Positions 39,071 through 48,301 of a stretch of DNA of 64,000 bases are shown in pieces. Where the stretch lies: contig NZ_KQ034028.1 in the NCBI RefSeq assembly GCF_000970795.1, forward strand, positions 403,179 through 467,178, in the 5' to 3' direction. Every line of letters starts with the position of its first letter. Within the stretch, counting starts at the first letter, position 1. The notes under the pieces were generated by a model, which worked only from the letters and a program-made list of their open reading frames with translations, ran no database searches and was not told the DNA's origin. The translations under genes were made by a program, and so were the position numbers. Source of the DNA: Bombilactobacillus mellifer (GTDB lineage: Bacteria; Bacillota; Bacilli; Lactobacillales; Lactobacillaceae).

Positions 39071-39106
39071 TAAAAAAGGTGATTACCATTAGGTAACCCT
39101 TTTTTG
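39071..39106 (+). terminator. Intrinsic terminator after trxA
   Basis: AAAAAAGG pairs with CCTTTTTT, with an inner TTACC/GGTAA stem, followed by T residues. Confidence 0.85.
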
Positions 39107-39134
39107 TTATACTTAGTGTAGTTTAAAGATAAAA

Positions 39135-39143
39135 TGTTATAAT
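39135..39143 (+). promoter_or_regulatory. Extended -10 promoter element of the dlt operon
   Basis: TGTTATAAT (39135-39143) is a perfect extended -10. No good -35 is seen 17 bases upstream (AGTGTA). The transcript would start about 85 bases before dltX. Confidence 0.55.
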
Positions 39144-39235
39144 TGTGCAAGAGAAATTCAAAATTATGTTAATTTTCAGTCAAACTGAGGATATTTATTA
39201 GTGGCACTCACCACCAGGTTAAGGAGATTACAGTT

Positions 39236-39373
39236 GTGAAAAAGTTTTTAAATCGTCCGGTTGTAAAATTTATTTTGCTGACTTTTTTTTATTTTGTAAT
39301 TATTATGGCTCTGGTGTATCTTTACAGTTATGCGGGAATTAATAATAGTAAATTTATTTATAATGAGTTTTAA
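39236..39373 (+). CDS. dltX: DltX, small D-alanylation membrane protein
   Basis: A 45-residue single-pass protein beginning MKKFLNRPVVKFILLTFFYF and ending INNSKFIYNEF, the conserved C-terminal motif of DltX. This motif participates with DltB and DltD in moving D-alanine to lipoteichoic acid. The start is GTG 39236 with AAGGAG 10-15 bases upstream. It is the first gene of dltXABCD, 14 bases before dltA. Confidence 0.93.
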   Translation: MKKFLNRPVVKFILLTFFYFVIIMALVYLYSYAGINNSKFIYNEF

Positions 39374-39387
39374 GAAGGTGCCGACTT

Positions 39388-40899
39388 GTGAGTTATAAAT
39401 TAACTAATTTGATTCAAGCAATAGATCACCAAGCAAAAGATAATCGGGCTAGCTGTTATTGGGATGACCAGGGGCATCATCCATATCAAGATCTCTATCA
39501 GCAAAGCAGCTGTTTGGCGGCTTATCTGCAAACCTTAAACCTCCCCAAAAAGAGCCCCATCATCATTTACGGCGATCAAAGTTTTTTGATGATTGTAACG
39601 ATGCTGGCTGTAGTAAAGGCCGGTTATGCATACATTCCGGTAGATGCAGATTCGCCTCAAGAACGTTTAATCCAAATTCAGCAAATTGCACAACCGGCAG
39701 CCATTATCGGAGTAGTAGAGTTGCCGTTGACTTTATCTTTGCCCACAATTACACGAATGGATTTACAGGAACATTTGGATTATCAGACTACTGCTTGGGA
39801 TACTAGTCAAAGTGTTCAGGGGGAAGATAATTTTTATATTATTTTCACCTCAGGAACTACAGGGGTACCTAAGGGAGTGCAAATCAGTCATGACAATTTA
39901 TTAAGCTATGTGAATTGGATGCTCAATGATTTTAACTTACCAGCTAAAGTGCGTTGCTTGTCCCAGCCACCATACTCCTTTGATTTGTCGGTTATGGATT
40001 TATATCCCACGCTGGTTTTAGGAGGAGAGTTAGTGGCCTTATCCCATGCAGTAACGGCTAATTTTGCTCAACTCTTTCAAGTTTTACCGACGTATGACTT
40101 AGAAGAATGGGTCTCTACGCCTTCTTTTGTGGAATTATGCTTACTGGATAAAAATTTCCAGCAAAAAAATTATCCGCGGTTGCATCATTTTTTGTTTTGT
40201 GGTGAAGAATTGACACACACTACTGCAACAAATTTACTCCAGCGCTTTCCCGAGGCACAAATTTTCAACACTTACGGACCAACGGAGGCTTGCGTTGCGG
40301 TCACCGCTATTCAAATTACCAATGTCCTGTTAAAACAGTATTCGCGGTTGCCAATTGGTTATGCGAAAGCAGATACGAAAATTTGGTTAGTTGATGACAA
40401 ACAGCAATCGGCGACAGCAGGTGAAATAATGATCAGCGGACCTAGTGTTTCGAAGGGTTATTTGCATAATCCTCAAAAAACCCAGCAAGCTTTTTTTCAA
40501 GCTCAAGACCAATGGACCTATCGTTCGGGTGATTTAGCAACGATGAATGCTGATGGATTAATTTTTTACCGCGGTCGAACGGATTTTCAGGTGAAATTGC
40601 ATGGATTTCGAATTGAATTAGAAGACATTGATCAAAATTTGAGCGCCTTACCTCAAGTCGATCAAGCGATTACGGTACCGCGATACGATGCCAATCATAA
40701 GGTAGTGCAATTAATTGCCTATGTAGTTTTAAATCAACCACTGACCAATGCAAGTGCTGTTCTCAAAAAAGAATTAGCGGCGACTGTCATGGAGTACATG
40801 GTGCCCCAGCGGATTGAAATTCGGTCACAGTTACCCCAAACAGCCAATGGCAAAATTGATCGCAAAGCTTTGATGGCTGAGGTAAATCAACATGATTAA
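39388..40899 (+). CDS. dltA: D-alanine:D-alanyl carrier protein ligase DltA
   Basis: A 503-residue adenylation enzyme that activates D-alanine with ATP and loads it onto the DltC phosphopantetheine. Motifs: FTSGTTGVPKGVQ (about 152-164), NTYGPTEA, SGDLA, and the C-terminal catalytic lysine in ANGKIDRKAL. The start is GTG 39388 with AAGGTG upstream. It overlaps dltB by 8 bases. Second gene of dltXABCD. Confidence 0.97.
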   Translation: MSYKLTNLIQAIDHQAKDNRASCYWDDQGHHPYQDLYQQSSCLAAYLQTLNLPKKSPIIIYGDQSFLMIVTMLAVVKAGYAYIPVDADSPQERLIQIQQIAQPAAIIGVVELPLTLSLPTITRMDLQEHLDYQTTAWDTSQSVQGEDNFYIIFTSGTTGVPKGVQISHDNLLSYVNWMLNDFNLPAKVRCLSQPPYSFDLSVMDLYPTLVLGGELVALSHAVTANFAQLFQVLPTYDLEEWVSTPSFVELCLLDKNFQQKNYPRLHHFLFCGEELTHTTATNLLQRFPEAQIFNTYGPTEACVAVTAIQITNVLLKQYSRLPIGYAKADTKIWLVDDKQQSATAGEIMISGPSVSKGYLHNPQKTQQAFFQAQDQWTYRSGDLATMNADGLIFYRGRTDFQVKLHGFRIELEDIDQNLSALPQVDQAITVPRYDANHKVVQLIAYVVLNQPLTNASAVLKKELAATVMEYMVPQRIEIRSQLPQTANGKIDRKALMAEVNQHD

Positions 40900-42112
40900 T
40901 TTACAACCTTATCAAAATCCGCAATATTTTGTCCTTTTGCTTATTGCACTTCTCCCGCTAATGATTGGCTTGTATCATGGAAAGCGCTGGCGTGGATATG
41001 AAACGATTATTTCGCTAGTTTTTTTGTTTTTCATTTTTGATGCTCAGAAATGGCCTCAAGGTGTAGCTTTGATGGGTTATGCGGTCAGCCAAATTGTCAT
41101 CGTTGGTAGTTATTTTCATTATCGTACGAACAAAAGGTACCACAATCGTTTCAGTATATTTGCCTTGGCTGTTGGTTTATCGATCGTGCAATTAGTCTTA
41201 GTGAAATTAACGCCGTTGTTTGCTCAGGGTCGCGATTCGATTGTCGCCTTTTTGGGGATTAGTTATTTAACTTTTAAAACCGTAGGCATGTTAATGGAGA
41301 TCCGCGATGGTGCTATTAAGGAGTTTAGCATTAGCAAGTTTTTACATTTCTTACTTTTCTTCCCAACGATTTCTTCGGGACCGATTGATCGCTATCGCCG
41401 GTTTATTCAAGATTATGAATCAGTTCCTGAGCAAACGAAATACGTCCAATTAGTGGGCAAGGGTTTGCACAATTTGTTCTTAGGTTTTTTTTATAAATTT
41501 TTATTAGGCTATGTATTTGGAACACTGTGGTTACCTTATTTGGAACATTTGGCAATGCTGCAAAGACATTCTGCTCCCTTGGGAATTTCAATTTATTTAG
41601 TAGGTGTCATGTATTGTTATAGTATGTATCTTTTTTTTGATTTTGCCGGTTATAGTCTGTTTGCGGTTGGTATTAGTTACTTAATGGGGATTGAAACGCC
41701 CATTAACTTTAACAAGCCTTTTTTGGCTGCTAATCTCAAAGACTTCTGGAATCGTTGGCATATGACCTTATCTTTTTGGTTTCGAGATTATATTTATATG
41801 CGTTTTGTGTTTTGGGCGATGAAGCATAAATTATTGCACAGCCGAATCGCAATGGCGAATATCGGTTATCTACTGTTATTTTTGACCATGGGTATTTGGC
41901 ATGGCGAAACTTGGTACTATATAGTTTATGGTTTGTTTCATGCGATCGGGTTAATTGTAACGGATGCTTGGATTCGCTTTAAAAAACGGCATGCAACTCA
42001 CTTGCCTACTAATAAGGGGACGAAGTTGCTGGCAATCTTTTTAACTTTTAATACGGTCTGCTTTAGTTTTTTAATTTTTTCAGGGTTTTTAGATCAATTA
42101 TGGTTTAGTTAA
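40892..42112 (+). CDS. dltB: D-alanyl transfer protein DltB (MBOAT family)
   Basis: A 406-residue membrane O-acyltransferase with about eleven membrane segments that accepts D-alanine from DltC inside and passes it across the membrane. The MBOAT signatures are visible: FFPTISSGPIDRYRRF (about 150-165), NFNKPFLAANLKDFWNRWHMTLS (about 270-292) and MGIWHGETWYYIVYGLFHA (about 330-348) with the two conserved histidines. It overlaps dltA and is followed 18 bases later by dltC. Confidence 0.97.
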   Translation: MINLQPYQNPQYFVLLLIALLPLMIGLYHGKRWRGYETIISLVFLFFIFDAQKWPQGVALMGYAVSQIVIVGSYFHYRTNKRYHNRFSIFALAVGLSIVQLVLVKLTPLFAQGRDSIVAFLGISYLTFKTVGMLMEIRDGAIKEFSISKFLHFLLFFPTISSGPIDRYRRFIQDYESVPEQTKYVQLVGKGLHNLFLGFFYKFLLGYVFGTLWLPYLEHLAMLQRHSAPLGISIYLVGVMYCYSMYLFFDFAGYSLFAVGISYLMGIETPINFNKPFLAANLKDFWNRWHMTLSFWFRDYIYMRFVFWAMKHKLLHSRIAMANIGYLLLFLTMGIWHGETWYYIVYGLFHAIGLIVTDAWIRFKKRHATHLPTNKGTKLLAIFLTFNTVCFSFLIFSGFLDQLWFS

Positions 42113-42130
42113 ATCAAAGGAGAATAACTG

Positions 42131-42373
42131 ATGGATACAAAAGAAACAGTCTTAAATATTTTGGCAGATTTAGTAGGCACGGATGATGTAAAAACTAATT
42201 TAGATCAGCCTTTATTTACCAGTGGTTTATTGGATTCCATGGCCACAGTGCAAATGTTGTTGGAATTACAGCAGCAATTAGGCATTGATGTACCCGTATC
42301 AGAATTTAACCGCGAAGAATGGGAGACACCTAATAAAATTATCGCAAAGGTCGATAGCTTGAGAAATGAGTAA
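42131..42373 (+). CDS. dltC: D-alanyl carrier protein DltC
   Basis: An 80-residue acyl-carrier-type protein. [17 protein letters not shown] contains the serine (about residue 36) that receives 4'-phosphopantetheine. The four-helix length and acidic composition match DltC. ATG follows AAAGGAG. It overlaps dltD by 8 bases. Confidence 0.97.
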   Translation: MDTKETVLNILADLVGTDDVKTNLDQPLFTSGLLDSMATVQMLLELQQQLGIDVPVSEFNREEWETPNKIIAKVDSLRNE

Positions 42374-43640
42374 TTTTAAAAAATTAGTCGCAATATTGGC
42401 TCCAATGATTGCGGCAGGCCTGTTGGTGGTTTTGTTATTATATGGTCCACTCCACTTTCCTGCGCCTAATCAGACCGTAGAAGATAAGGCGGCTTTGTCT
42501 TTATCGCCTAATGTTTTGCGCGGCGATCAGATTAAGGATAAGGCTTTAGATAAGGGCTATTTAATGATCATGGGTTCTTCGGAGTTATCCCGTTTTGATT
42601 CCTTTCATCCGGCGGTATTAGCTCAAAAGTATGAGCGCGGCTATCATCCTTTTTTACTAGGAGCACCCGGCACCCAATCGCTGACGCATTTTTTTTCTAC
42701 CCAAGCAATGGGCAAGCATGTAAATCATAAAAAAGTGGTCGTGATTATTTCCCCGCAATGGTTTGTTCCGACTGGTGTAGATGCCAATATGTTTGATCAT
42801 TATTACTCCAAACAGCAGGCTACTTATTTTGTTAATCATGCCAATCCCAGTTCTCCCGCGGACCGTTATGCTGCCCAGCGTTTATTGGCAATGCCTTCGG
42901 GGCAATCCGATGATGTACTGGCGGCGGCTTTAAAAAACATTGCGCACAAAAAGCAACTGACATCCATGCAACGTTTGTTGATTACTCAGATCTCGAGTAA
43001 TAATTTACGCCATCAAGATCAGTTATTCACGCGCTTTTTAATTCGGGATCGGCGGCGGTTAATCTCCGAACGGGCTAAGTCCTTGCCGACAGTTTATAAT
43101 TATCAGCATTTAGATATTATGGCGGAAAGCCGTGGTCGGGAACATACGACTAACAATGATTTTGGTATTGCTAATAGATTTTATTCGAAACAGTTGCAAA
43201 ATAACGTTAAGGGATTAAAGAATAGTCAAACAAAGTTCACCTATGAATATGGTCCGGAGTATTCGGATTTTCAATTATTATTAAATCAATTTAAACAGCA
43301 CCATGTTACACCATTATTTATTATTACGCCGATTAATGGTCGCTGGCAAAATTATACTGGTTTACGGCAGTCAATGTTGAATAATTTTGATAAAAAAATT
43401 AACTTTCAATTAAGATCTCAAGGTTTTACACATATTGCCGATTTGCATCAGGACGGTAATCAGCCTTATTTTATGCAAGATACGATTCATTTAGGTTGGC
43501 GGGGCTGGCTGCATGCAGAACGCCAAATTCATCACTTTGTGCAACACACGCCACCGATGAAAAAATATCAACTCAATGATTATTTTTATTCGAAAAGCTG
43601 GCAGCAACGCAAGCCCCAGACTATTTCTTCCGCTGAGTAA
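42366..43640 (+). CDS. dltD: D-alanyl-lipoteichoic acid biosynthesis protein DltD
   Basis: A 424-residue protein with one N-terminal membrane anchor (about 7-27) and an extracellular SGNH-like hydrolase domain. The serine nucleophile lies in MGSSELSRF (about 68-76), and the Asp-His pair in [14 protein letters not shown] near the C-terminus. DltD completes D-alanine transfer to teichoic acid outside the cell. It is the last gene of the dlt operon; its stop codon lies in the loop of the operon terminator. Confidence 0.96.
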   Translation: MSNFKKLVAILAPMIAAGLLVVLLLYGPLHFPAPNQTVEDKAALSLSPNVLRGDQIKDKALDKGYLMIMGSSELSRFDSFHPAVLAQKYERGYHPFLLGAPGTQSLTHFFSTQAMGKHVNHKKVVVIISPQWFVPTGVDANMFDHYYSKQQATYFVNHANPSSPADRYAAQRLLAMPSGQSDDVLAAALKNIAHKKQLTSMQRLLITQISSNNLRHQDQLFTRFLIRDRRRLISERAKSLPTVYNYQHLDIMAESRGREHTTNNDFGIANRFYSKQLQNNVKGLKNSQTKFTYEYGPEYSDFQLLLNQFKQHHVTPLFIITPINGRWQNYTGLRQSMLNNFDKKINFQLRSQGFTHIADLHQDGNQPYFMQDTIHLGWRGWLHAERQIHHFVQHTPPMKKYQLNDYFYSKSWQQRKPQTISSAE

Positions 43641-43656
43641 ATGCTCGGCGTTTTTT
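43631..43656 (+). terminator. Intrinsic terminator of the dlt operon, overlapping the dltD stop
   Basis: CGCTGAG (43631-43637) pairs with CTCGGCG (43644-43650), followed by six T residues. The dltD TAA (43638-43640) is in the loop. Confidence 0.85.
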
Positions 43657-43695
43657 ATGATCCTGAATAATACAAGAAATGAGGTTGAATGATTT

Positions 43696-44508
43696 ATGCA
43701 AGAACGGCCGATCGGATTTTTGGATTCTGGCGTTGGCGGCTTAACCGTCATAAAAGCAGCAGTGAAACTATTACCCTATGAAAATATGGTTTTTATTGGT
43801 GATCAGGCTCATTTGCCGTACGGTAATAAAACGGCTGCCCAAATTATAAAATATGTACGCGCCGCGGTTGATTTTTTACAGACGAAAGAGGTTAAAGCGA
43901 TTGTCTTTGCTTGTAATACCGCGACGGCCTATGCTTTACCAGTTCTGCAAGCAGAGGTTGATTTACCGCTTTTGGGGGTTGTTGAATCAGGGGCGCGCGC
44001 AGCTTTAGCGCAGACTCAGAATCAAAAAATTGCGGTTTTAGCCACACAGGCCACGGTACAAACCGATATCTATTCGAAATTATTGCATCAATTAAACCCG
44101 ACCGTAGCAGTTCATAGCTGGGCAATGCCGGATTTCGTTCCGATAGTAGAAAATAATCAAGCACAAACCCCTCAAACACAAAGTTTGGTTGATCGTTGTT
44201 TAGCTCCGGTACGGGCGTGGGACATGGATACCATCATTTTGGGCTGTACGCACTATCCAATATTAGCACCTGCGATCCAGGCAAGTGTAGGGCCGCAAGT
44301 GCACTTAGTAGATGCAGGCGCAGCAACGGCTGTTACTCTTAAACAATTTTTAAATCAACAGCAGCTGGCAATAAAGCAGCCACAACAGCCAAAATATGAA
44401 TTTTATACTACAGGGGACCCGCAGGCTTTTGATCAAGTAGCGCAGCAGTGGTTACCAGAATTAATGATCCCAGCGCAAGCGGTGAACTTAGATGAAGGGG
44501 CGATTTAA
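43696..44508 (+). CDS. murI: Glutamate racemase
   Basis: A 270-residue cofactor-independent racemase that makes D-glutamate for peptidoglycan. The two catalytic cysteines are in FACNTATA (about 74) and LGCTHYP (about 184). The N-terminal GFLDSGVGGLTV (7-18) and DQAHLPYG are also conserved. The ATG follows GAGG. It is paired with the downstream XTP/dITP pyrophosphatase, 3 bases apart, a common arrangement in Firmicutes. Confidence 0.97.
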   Translation: MQERPIGFLDSGVGGLTVIKAAVKLLPYENMVFIGDQAHLPYGNKTAAQIIKYVRAAVDFLQTKEVKAIVFACNTATAYALPVLQAEVDLPLLGVVESGARAALAQTQNQKIAVLATQATVQTDIYSKLLHQLNPTVAVHSWAMPDFVPIVENNQAQTPQTQSLVDRCLAPVRAWDMDTIILGCTHYPILAPAIQASVGPQVHLVDAGAATAVTLKQFLNQQQLAIKQPQQPKYEFYTTGDPQAFDQVAQQWLPELMIPAQAVNLDEGAI

Positions 44509-44511
44509 AGC

Positions 44512-45111
44512 ATGAATCAAATTTTATTGGCCACGCAAAATTCCAATAAAGTGCGGGAACTAACGGATTTATTAGCTGATACAGCAGTACAAGTATTGTC
44601 TTTCAGTGATTTGCCGCCAGTACCAGAAGTAGTAGAAACTGGCACGACTTTTGAAGCTAATGCCCGGTTAAAAGTCCAAGCCGCTGTCAAACATTTTCAT
44701 TTGCCGACTTTAGCGGATGATTCAGGCTTGGAAGTTACTTACTTACATGGCCGGCCTGGAGTTTATTCGGCTCGATATGCGGGCAATCATGATGATGCTG
44801 CGAATAATGCTAAATTATTGAGTGAGTTAGCCGGCGTCGCACCTGCACAACGCACAGCTCAATTTGTAACGACACTAGTTTTTCAAGATCCGGCTACCAA
44901 CAAAGAAATAGTAACTCGTGGCTGTCTCAAAGGACAAATTGCGACTGTACCTCAAGGGGACAATGGTTTTGGCTATGATCCTTTATTCTACATTCCAGCA
45001 GCCAATCAGACGTTGGCTCAAATGAGTCCGACAGAAAAAAATCGACTTAGCCATCGGGGCCAAGCCTTACGTAAATTTGTACAGCAATATCGGCTGCTCT
45101 ATCAAAAATAG
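44512..45111 (+). CDS. rdgB: XTP/dITP diphosphatase (RdgB/HAM1 family)
   Basis: A 199-residue house-cleaning enzyme that hydrolyses non-canonical purine nucleotides to the monophosphates. It has LLATQNSNKVRELTDLL (4-20), TFEANARLKV and LADDSGLEV (about 67-75; catalytic acids), then GDNGFGYDPLF and SHRGQAL. All family motifs are intact. It converges with mscS with only a 3-base gap and no obvious hairpin in the gap. Confidence 0.96.
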   Translation: MNQILLATQNSNKVRELTDLLADTAVQVLSFSDLPPVPEVVETGTTFEANARLKVQAAVKHFHLPTLADDSGLEVTYLHGRPGVYSARYAGNHDDAANNAKLLSELAGVAPAQRTAQFVTTLVFQDPATNKEIVTRGCLKGQIATVPQGDNGFGYDPLFYIPAANQTLAQMSPTEKNRLSHRGQALRKFVQQYRLLYQK

Positions 45112-45114
45112 CAT

Positions 45115-46029
45115 TTAAGCTTGAGTCTTATTGCTTAAATCCATGGAGTTTTCAGGCATTTGAATATTCGCAGCTTGTAAAGCTGCAAGATAAGCACCTA
45201 AAAATTTGCGCTTTAAAATTTCTTGGGTGCCGTTTTTAGTGTCTAATTGAATTTGATAGTGTAATAAACCCAGCCGTACTTCCGTGGGTCCCAGTAATTT
45301 CGGAGCTTGAATTAAATCGGGATTTTGGGGCGTTAATTGTTGATTGACTTGTTCTAAGACGCGGGTTACCTGTTGGATATTGGTATGCGGGAATAATTGT
45401 AAATCTATAATGGTCGTCATATTACCCCGAGACAAGTTTTGCACAATGGTAATATTTCGATTGGGGATATAATTTAAAGTTCCATCGGCACTACGTATTT
45501 GCGTTGTTCGTAAACCCACGTAAGTGACAGTACCGGAGATATCATTAACCTTGACGACATCGCCAACATCTAATTGTTGTTCTACTAAAATAAAAACCCC
45601 ATTGACGACATCACTTACGAAACCTTGGGCTCCAAGACCTAAGGCTAAACTAAAGATTCCAGCACCAGTAATTAAGGCACCAATGGGCACACCACAAATC
45701 GACAAAATAACATAAATGTAAATAAAAACGAGGAAATAAAAATAAATATTCTGGGCTAGTGTAGCAATAGTTCGGGAACGATTACTGCTAGTTTTATCAT
45801 GGCGTAAATTATTAGAAATCCGGCTGACAAAACTTTTCCCAAAACGGTAAAGTACTAAAAAAAATAAAGTGACCAAGATAATTTTGACTACATTACTCAG
45901 TAAAGTATTAAAAAGGTTAATCCAGTATTGCGGATTATTAATCTGTTGCAGAAATAAGGTTTGGTTTTGGCCCGATTGTTTAGGTTGTTGATTGAGCTGA
46001 GAAGTATATTTACCAAGAAGATTATTCAA
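45115..46029 (-). CDS. Small-conductance mechanosensitive channel (MscS family, YkuT-like)
   Basis: A 304-residue channel protein that releases solutes on hypoosmotic stress. An extracellular Gln/Asn-rich N-terminus (1-30) precedes three membrane segments (about 35-60, 85-110, 112-140). The third carries the pore helix motif TGAGIFSLALGLGAQGFVSDVVNG. The beta domain has VGDVVKVNDISGTVTYVGLRTTQIR and PNRNI. The length fits the short YkuT-type MscS. It is a single gene with its ribosome binding site (GGAG) about 10 bases upstream on the minus strand. Confidence 0.94.
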   Translation of the reverse strand: MNNLLGKYTSQLNQQPKQSGQNQTLFLQQINNPQYWINLFNTLLSNVVKIILVTLFFLVLYRFGKSFVSRISNNLRHDKTSSNRSRTIATLAQNIYFYFLVFIYIYVILSICGVPIGALITGAGIFSLALGLGAQGFVSDVVNGVFILVEQQLDVGDVVKVNDISGTVTYVGLRTTQIRSADGTLNYIPNRNITIVQNLSRGNMTTIIDLQLFPHTNIQQVTRVLEQVNQQLTPQNPDLIQAPKLLGPTEVRLGLLHYQIQLDTKNGTQEILKRKFLGAYLAALQAANIQMPENSMDLSNKTQA

Positions 46030-46132
46030 AAGACCACTCCTTAATTTTATATTACCAGTATAGTCGGTCCAATTGCTGTTGTCATGATTTAATGATAGAA
46101 TTTAACTGATTTTAAAATAGGGGGCAAATTAG

Positions 46133-46540
46133 ATGACAATGGGTCAAATCGCCGCGTTAATTGCTGCCATAGCATTTGTAATTTTAGTTGTGTTTCTAGG
46201 TGTTATGTTAGTGCAATTGGCCACAGTATTAAAAAAATTACAGGCAACCGTGGATGAAACTACCAGAATTATCAAGACTTTAACGATTGATTTAGACAAA
46301 ATTGCGCATCAAGGCAATGATTTAACACAAAAGTTTAATGATTTGATGGTGGATATCAATGCTAAGATGACCAAATTAAATCCCTTTTTCCAGTCAATCG
46401 AAAATGTGGGTGGTAATTTAGAAAAAGCAACCAATAAAGTTAAAGATCAGCCATCGACCAATCATCGATCTTTTAAATTTTCACCTACTTTAGCTGGAAA
46501 GTTGGCTAAAACCGCCTGGAAAATTTATCGGAAAAAGTAG
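46133..46540 (+). CDS. DUF948 domain protein
   Basis: A 135-residue protein with one N-terminal membrane segment (about 5-29) followed by a long amphipathic helix containing ATVDETTRIIKTLTIDLDKI, the DUF948 pattern, and a basic C-terminus. The family resembles coiled-coil receptor regions, but its function is unknown. It is followed 17 bases later by a YtxH-like gene; the pair is commonly found upstream of pepQ/ccpA in Firmicutes. Confidence 0.88.
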   Translation: MTMGQIAALIAAIAFVILVVFLGVMLVQLATVLKKLQATVDETTRIIKTLTIDLDKIAHQGNDLTQKFNDLMVDINAKMTKLNPFFQSIENVGGNLEKATNKVKDQPSTNHRSFKFSPTLAGKLAKTAWKIYRKK

Positions 46541-46557
46541 CAGCTAGTGGAGGTTAT

Positions 46558-46818
46558 ATGAAAAAATTAGAATTAGTTTGCGGGGCAGTCTTAGGTGCCG
46601 GGCTGACTTATTGGTTATGGAAAAAACAGCCATTACACAATTTCAATGCTGGAAAAAACTCAATGCCAGAAGCGAATAAGGCTCAACTGCGTGACGCCTT
46701 TAACCAAAAGACGGCAGCTATCGCTAAAGAGTTTCCAACCACTAATGTGGCCGACGTCAATACGAATTTTGATGACATTGAATTAGATGCAAATCAAATT
46801 GTCCCACCGACTGATTAA
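46558..46818 (+). CDS. YtxH-like small membrane-associated protein
   Basis: An 86-residue protein with an N-terminal hydrophobic segment (LVCGAVLGAGLTYWLW, about 5-20) and an acidic remainder. The glycine-rich N-terminal helix and position after a DUF948 gene resemble YtxH (general stress) proteins, but the rest is too divergent to be sure. ATG follows GGAGG. It ends at a strong terminator. Confidence 0.65.
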   Translation: MKKLELVCGAVLGAGLTYWLWKKQPLHNFNAGKNSMPEANKAQLRDAFNQKTAAIAKEFPTTNVADVNTNFDDIELDANQIVPPTD

Positions 46819-46827
46819 AAAAGAAAG

Positions 46828-46858
46828 AAAAACCACTCCTTTGGGAGTGATTTTTTTT
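46828..46858 (+). terminator. Intrinsic terminator after the YtxH-like gene
   Basis: ACCACTCC-TTTG-GGAGTGAT hairpin with flanking A- and T-runs (eight T residues on the 3' side). Confidence 0.92.
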
Positions 46859-46985
46859 GTAGTTCTGTAACAGAATAAGCTTTAATAGTGATTTTATACA
46901 GCAGCTGTCTTGGTCTTTTAATTTTCAGATATCGAAGACTACTATTTCAGTGATGCTAGTCCAGGCATCATTTTAGTTGTCTCCA

Positions 46986-47014
46986 ACAAAAAAGCACTAG
47001 TTGGCTACTAGTGC
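46986..47014 (-). terminator. Intrinsic terminator of pepQ
   Basis: On the minus strand, GCACTAGT and ACTAGTGC form an eight-pair stem with a five-base loop, followed by at least six U residues. It lies 17 bases beyond the pepQ stop. Confidence 0.9.
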
Positions 47015-47030
47015 TGTGAGATAAAAAAGA

Positions 47031-48134
47031 TTATTTAACAGGTAAAACTTTTAATTCCTTCGGTGTATGAGTAAAAGGTTGATTACCAGTTTCGGTAAGA
47101 TAAAGGCAGTCTTCGATCCGCACACCTGCTACATGTGGAATATAGATGCCTGGTTCAATTGAAAAGCACATGCCCGGCTGCAAGACCATGTCATTACCTT
47201 CCATAATTGAAGGGAATTCATGCGTCGAGGTACCAATACCATGGCCTAAACGATGAATAAAGTATTCGCCATAGCCGGCATCGCTAATGATTTTCCGGGC
47301 CACATGATCCAATTCGGCAGCCGTAATTCCAGGTTTAGCCGCATCCATTGCCGCCAATTGTGCTTGTAAACAAACATCAAAAATTTCCCGTTGCTTAGCT
47401 GATGGTTCGCCAAAAGCAACCGTTCGGGTAGCATCACTCATGTAACCTTGATGCACAGTTCCTAAATCAAACAATGCTAAGGAATTGGCTTTAATAGGAG
47501 TTTTTTCAGGAACACCATGAGGATTAGCTGCGTTGTCACCTGATTGGACAATTGTGTCAAAACTGGTATGCATGACACCTTTTTTCATTAAGCCATATTC
47601 AATTTCAGCCACAACTTGTTGTTCTGTGCGTTGTGTAGAAAGAGCCGCAAAACCTAATTGAAAAGCATAATCGGCCTCTTCACCGGCGGCTTTCATTAAT
47701 TCAATTTCTTCGGGTGTTTTTATGAGCTTTAAATGATCTAAAAAGACGGATGCGTCTCCCGGAAAGGAGGCTTCGGGAAATTGTTCCTGTACGGCTTCAT
47801 AACGGGCATAAGGTAAGTCGGCTTTTTCCAAAGCCCATTTATTATATTTAGAAGTGCGCTCTTTAATATGTTGGGCAATCAGGGCAAAAGGATTTTCATG
47901 ATCCAGATAACCGAAGACATCCTGATGCCAGCCGGCCTTTTGCGCAGCTTCCACTTCTAACTGCGGTGTAAACAAAAAAGGTTCCGCTTCCGGAAAAACG
48001 AATAAAGCTAAAACCCGTTCTTCCGGATCACTGTGAAAACCTGTAAAGTACAAAATGTCTGTAGGATTGCTAATGTATGCGACATCAAGGTTTTGGTCTG
48101 CAACCCACTCTTGTAATTTTTCTAAATGACTCAT
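47031..48134 (-). CDS. pepQ: Xaa-Pro dipeptidase PepQ (M24 family)
   Basis: A 367-residue metallopeptidase that cleaves Xaa-Pro dipeptides. The creatinase-like N-terminal domain (1-130) precedes the pita-bread domain. Metal ligands are in [17 protein letters not shown] (two Asp), [13 protein letters not shown] (His), EPGIY (Glu) and GVRIEDCLY (Glu). The ATG at 48134 follows GGAGGT. It is divergent from ccpA, the conserved lactobacillar arrangement. A cre-like site lies between them. Confidence 0.95.
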   Translation of the reverse strand: MSHLEKLQEWVADQNLDVAYISNPTDILYFTGFHSDPEERVLALFVFPEAEPFLFTPQLEVEAAQKAGWHQDVFGYLDHENPFALIAQHIKERTSKYNKWALEKADLPYARYEAVQEQFPEASFPGDASVFLDHLKLIKTPEEIELMKAAGEEADYAFQLGFAALSTQRTEQQVVAEIEYGLMKKGVMHTSFDTIVQSGDNAANPHGVPEKTPIKANSLALFDLGTVHQGYMSDATRTVAFGEPSAKQREIFDVCLQAQLAAMDAAKPGITAAELDHVARKIISDAGYGEYFIHRLGHGIGTSTHEFPSIMEGNDMVLQPGMCFSIEPGIYIPHVAGVRIEDCLYLTETGNQPFTHTPKELKVLPVK

Positions 48135-48198
48135 AATGTAACCTCCGTTTCAATAATATAAAAAGTATAGCACTTTTGGTTTATGGAAGTAAAAAGTA

Positions 48199-48212
48199 AT
48201 AAAGCGCTTGCA
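48199..48212. promoter_or_regulatory. cre-like site in the pepQ/ccpA intergenic region
   Basis: ATAAAGCGCTTGCA keeps the AAGCGCTT core of the catabolite-responsive element but deviates at three consensus positions. It overlaps the -35 of the proposed ccpA promoter, suggesting CcpA autoregulation. Confidence 0.6.
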
Positions 48213-48236
48213 ATGGCCGATCCTTTTTGTTAAATT
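48208..48236 (+). promoter_or_regulatory. Probable promoter of ccpA
   Basis: TTGCAA (48208-48213), 17-base spacer, TAAATT (48231-48236). The -35 overlaps the cre-like site. Confidence 0.5.
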
Positions 48237-48301
48237 ATTTATGAAAACTTTTGAAAAGTAGTTTTCAAAACTAGCTTATTTATAGATTGGATATGAAATA
48301 G

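Noticed and set aside
46900..46985. Short protein-like frame ending in the pepQ terminator
   Set aside because: Only about 29 codons after a stop, no start or ribosome binding site, and its end coincides with the hairpin; chance is a sufficient explanation.
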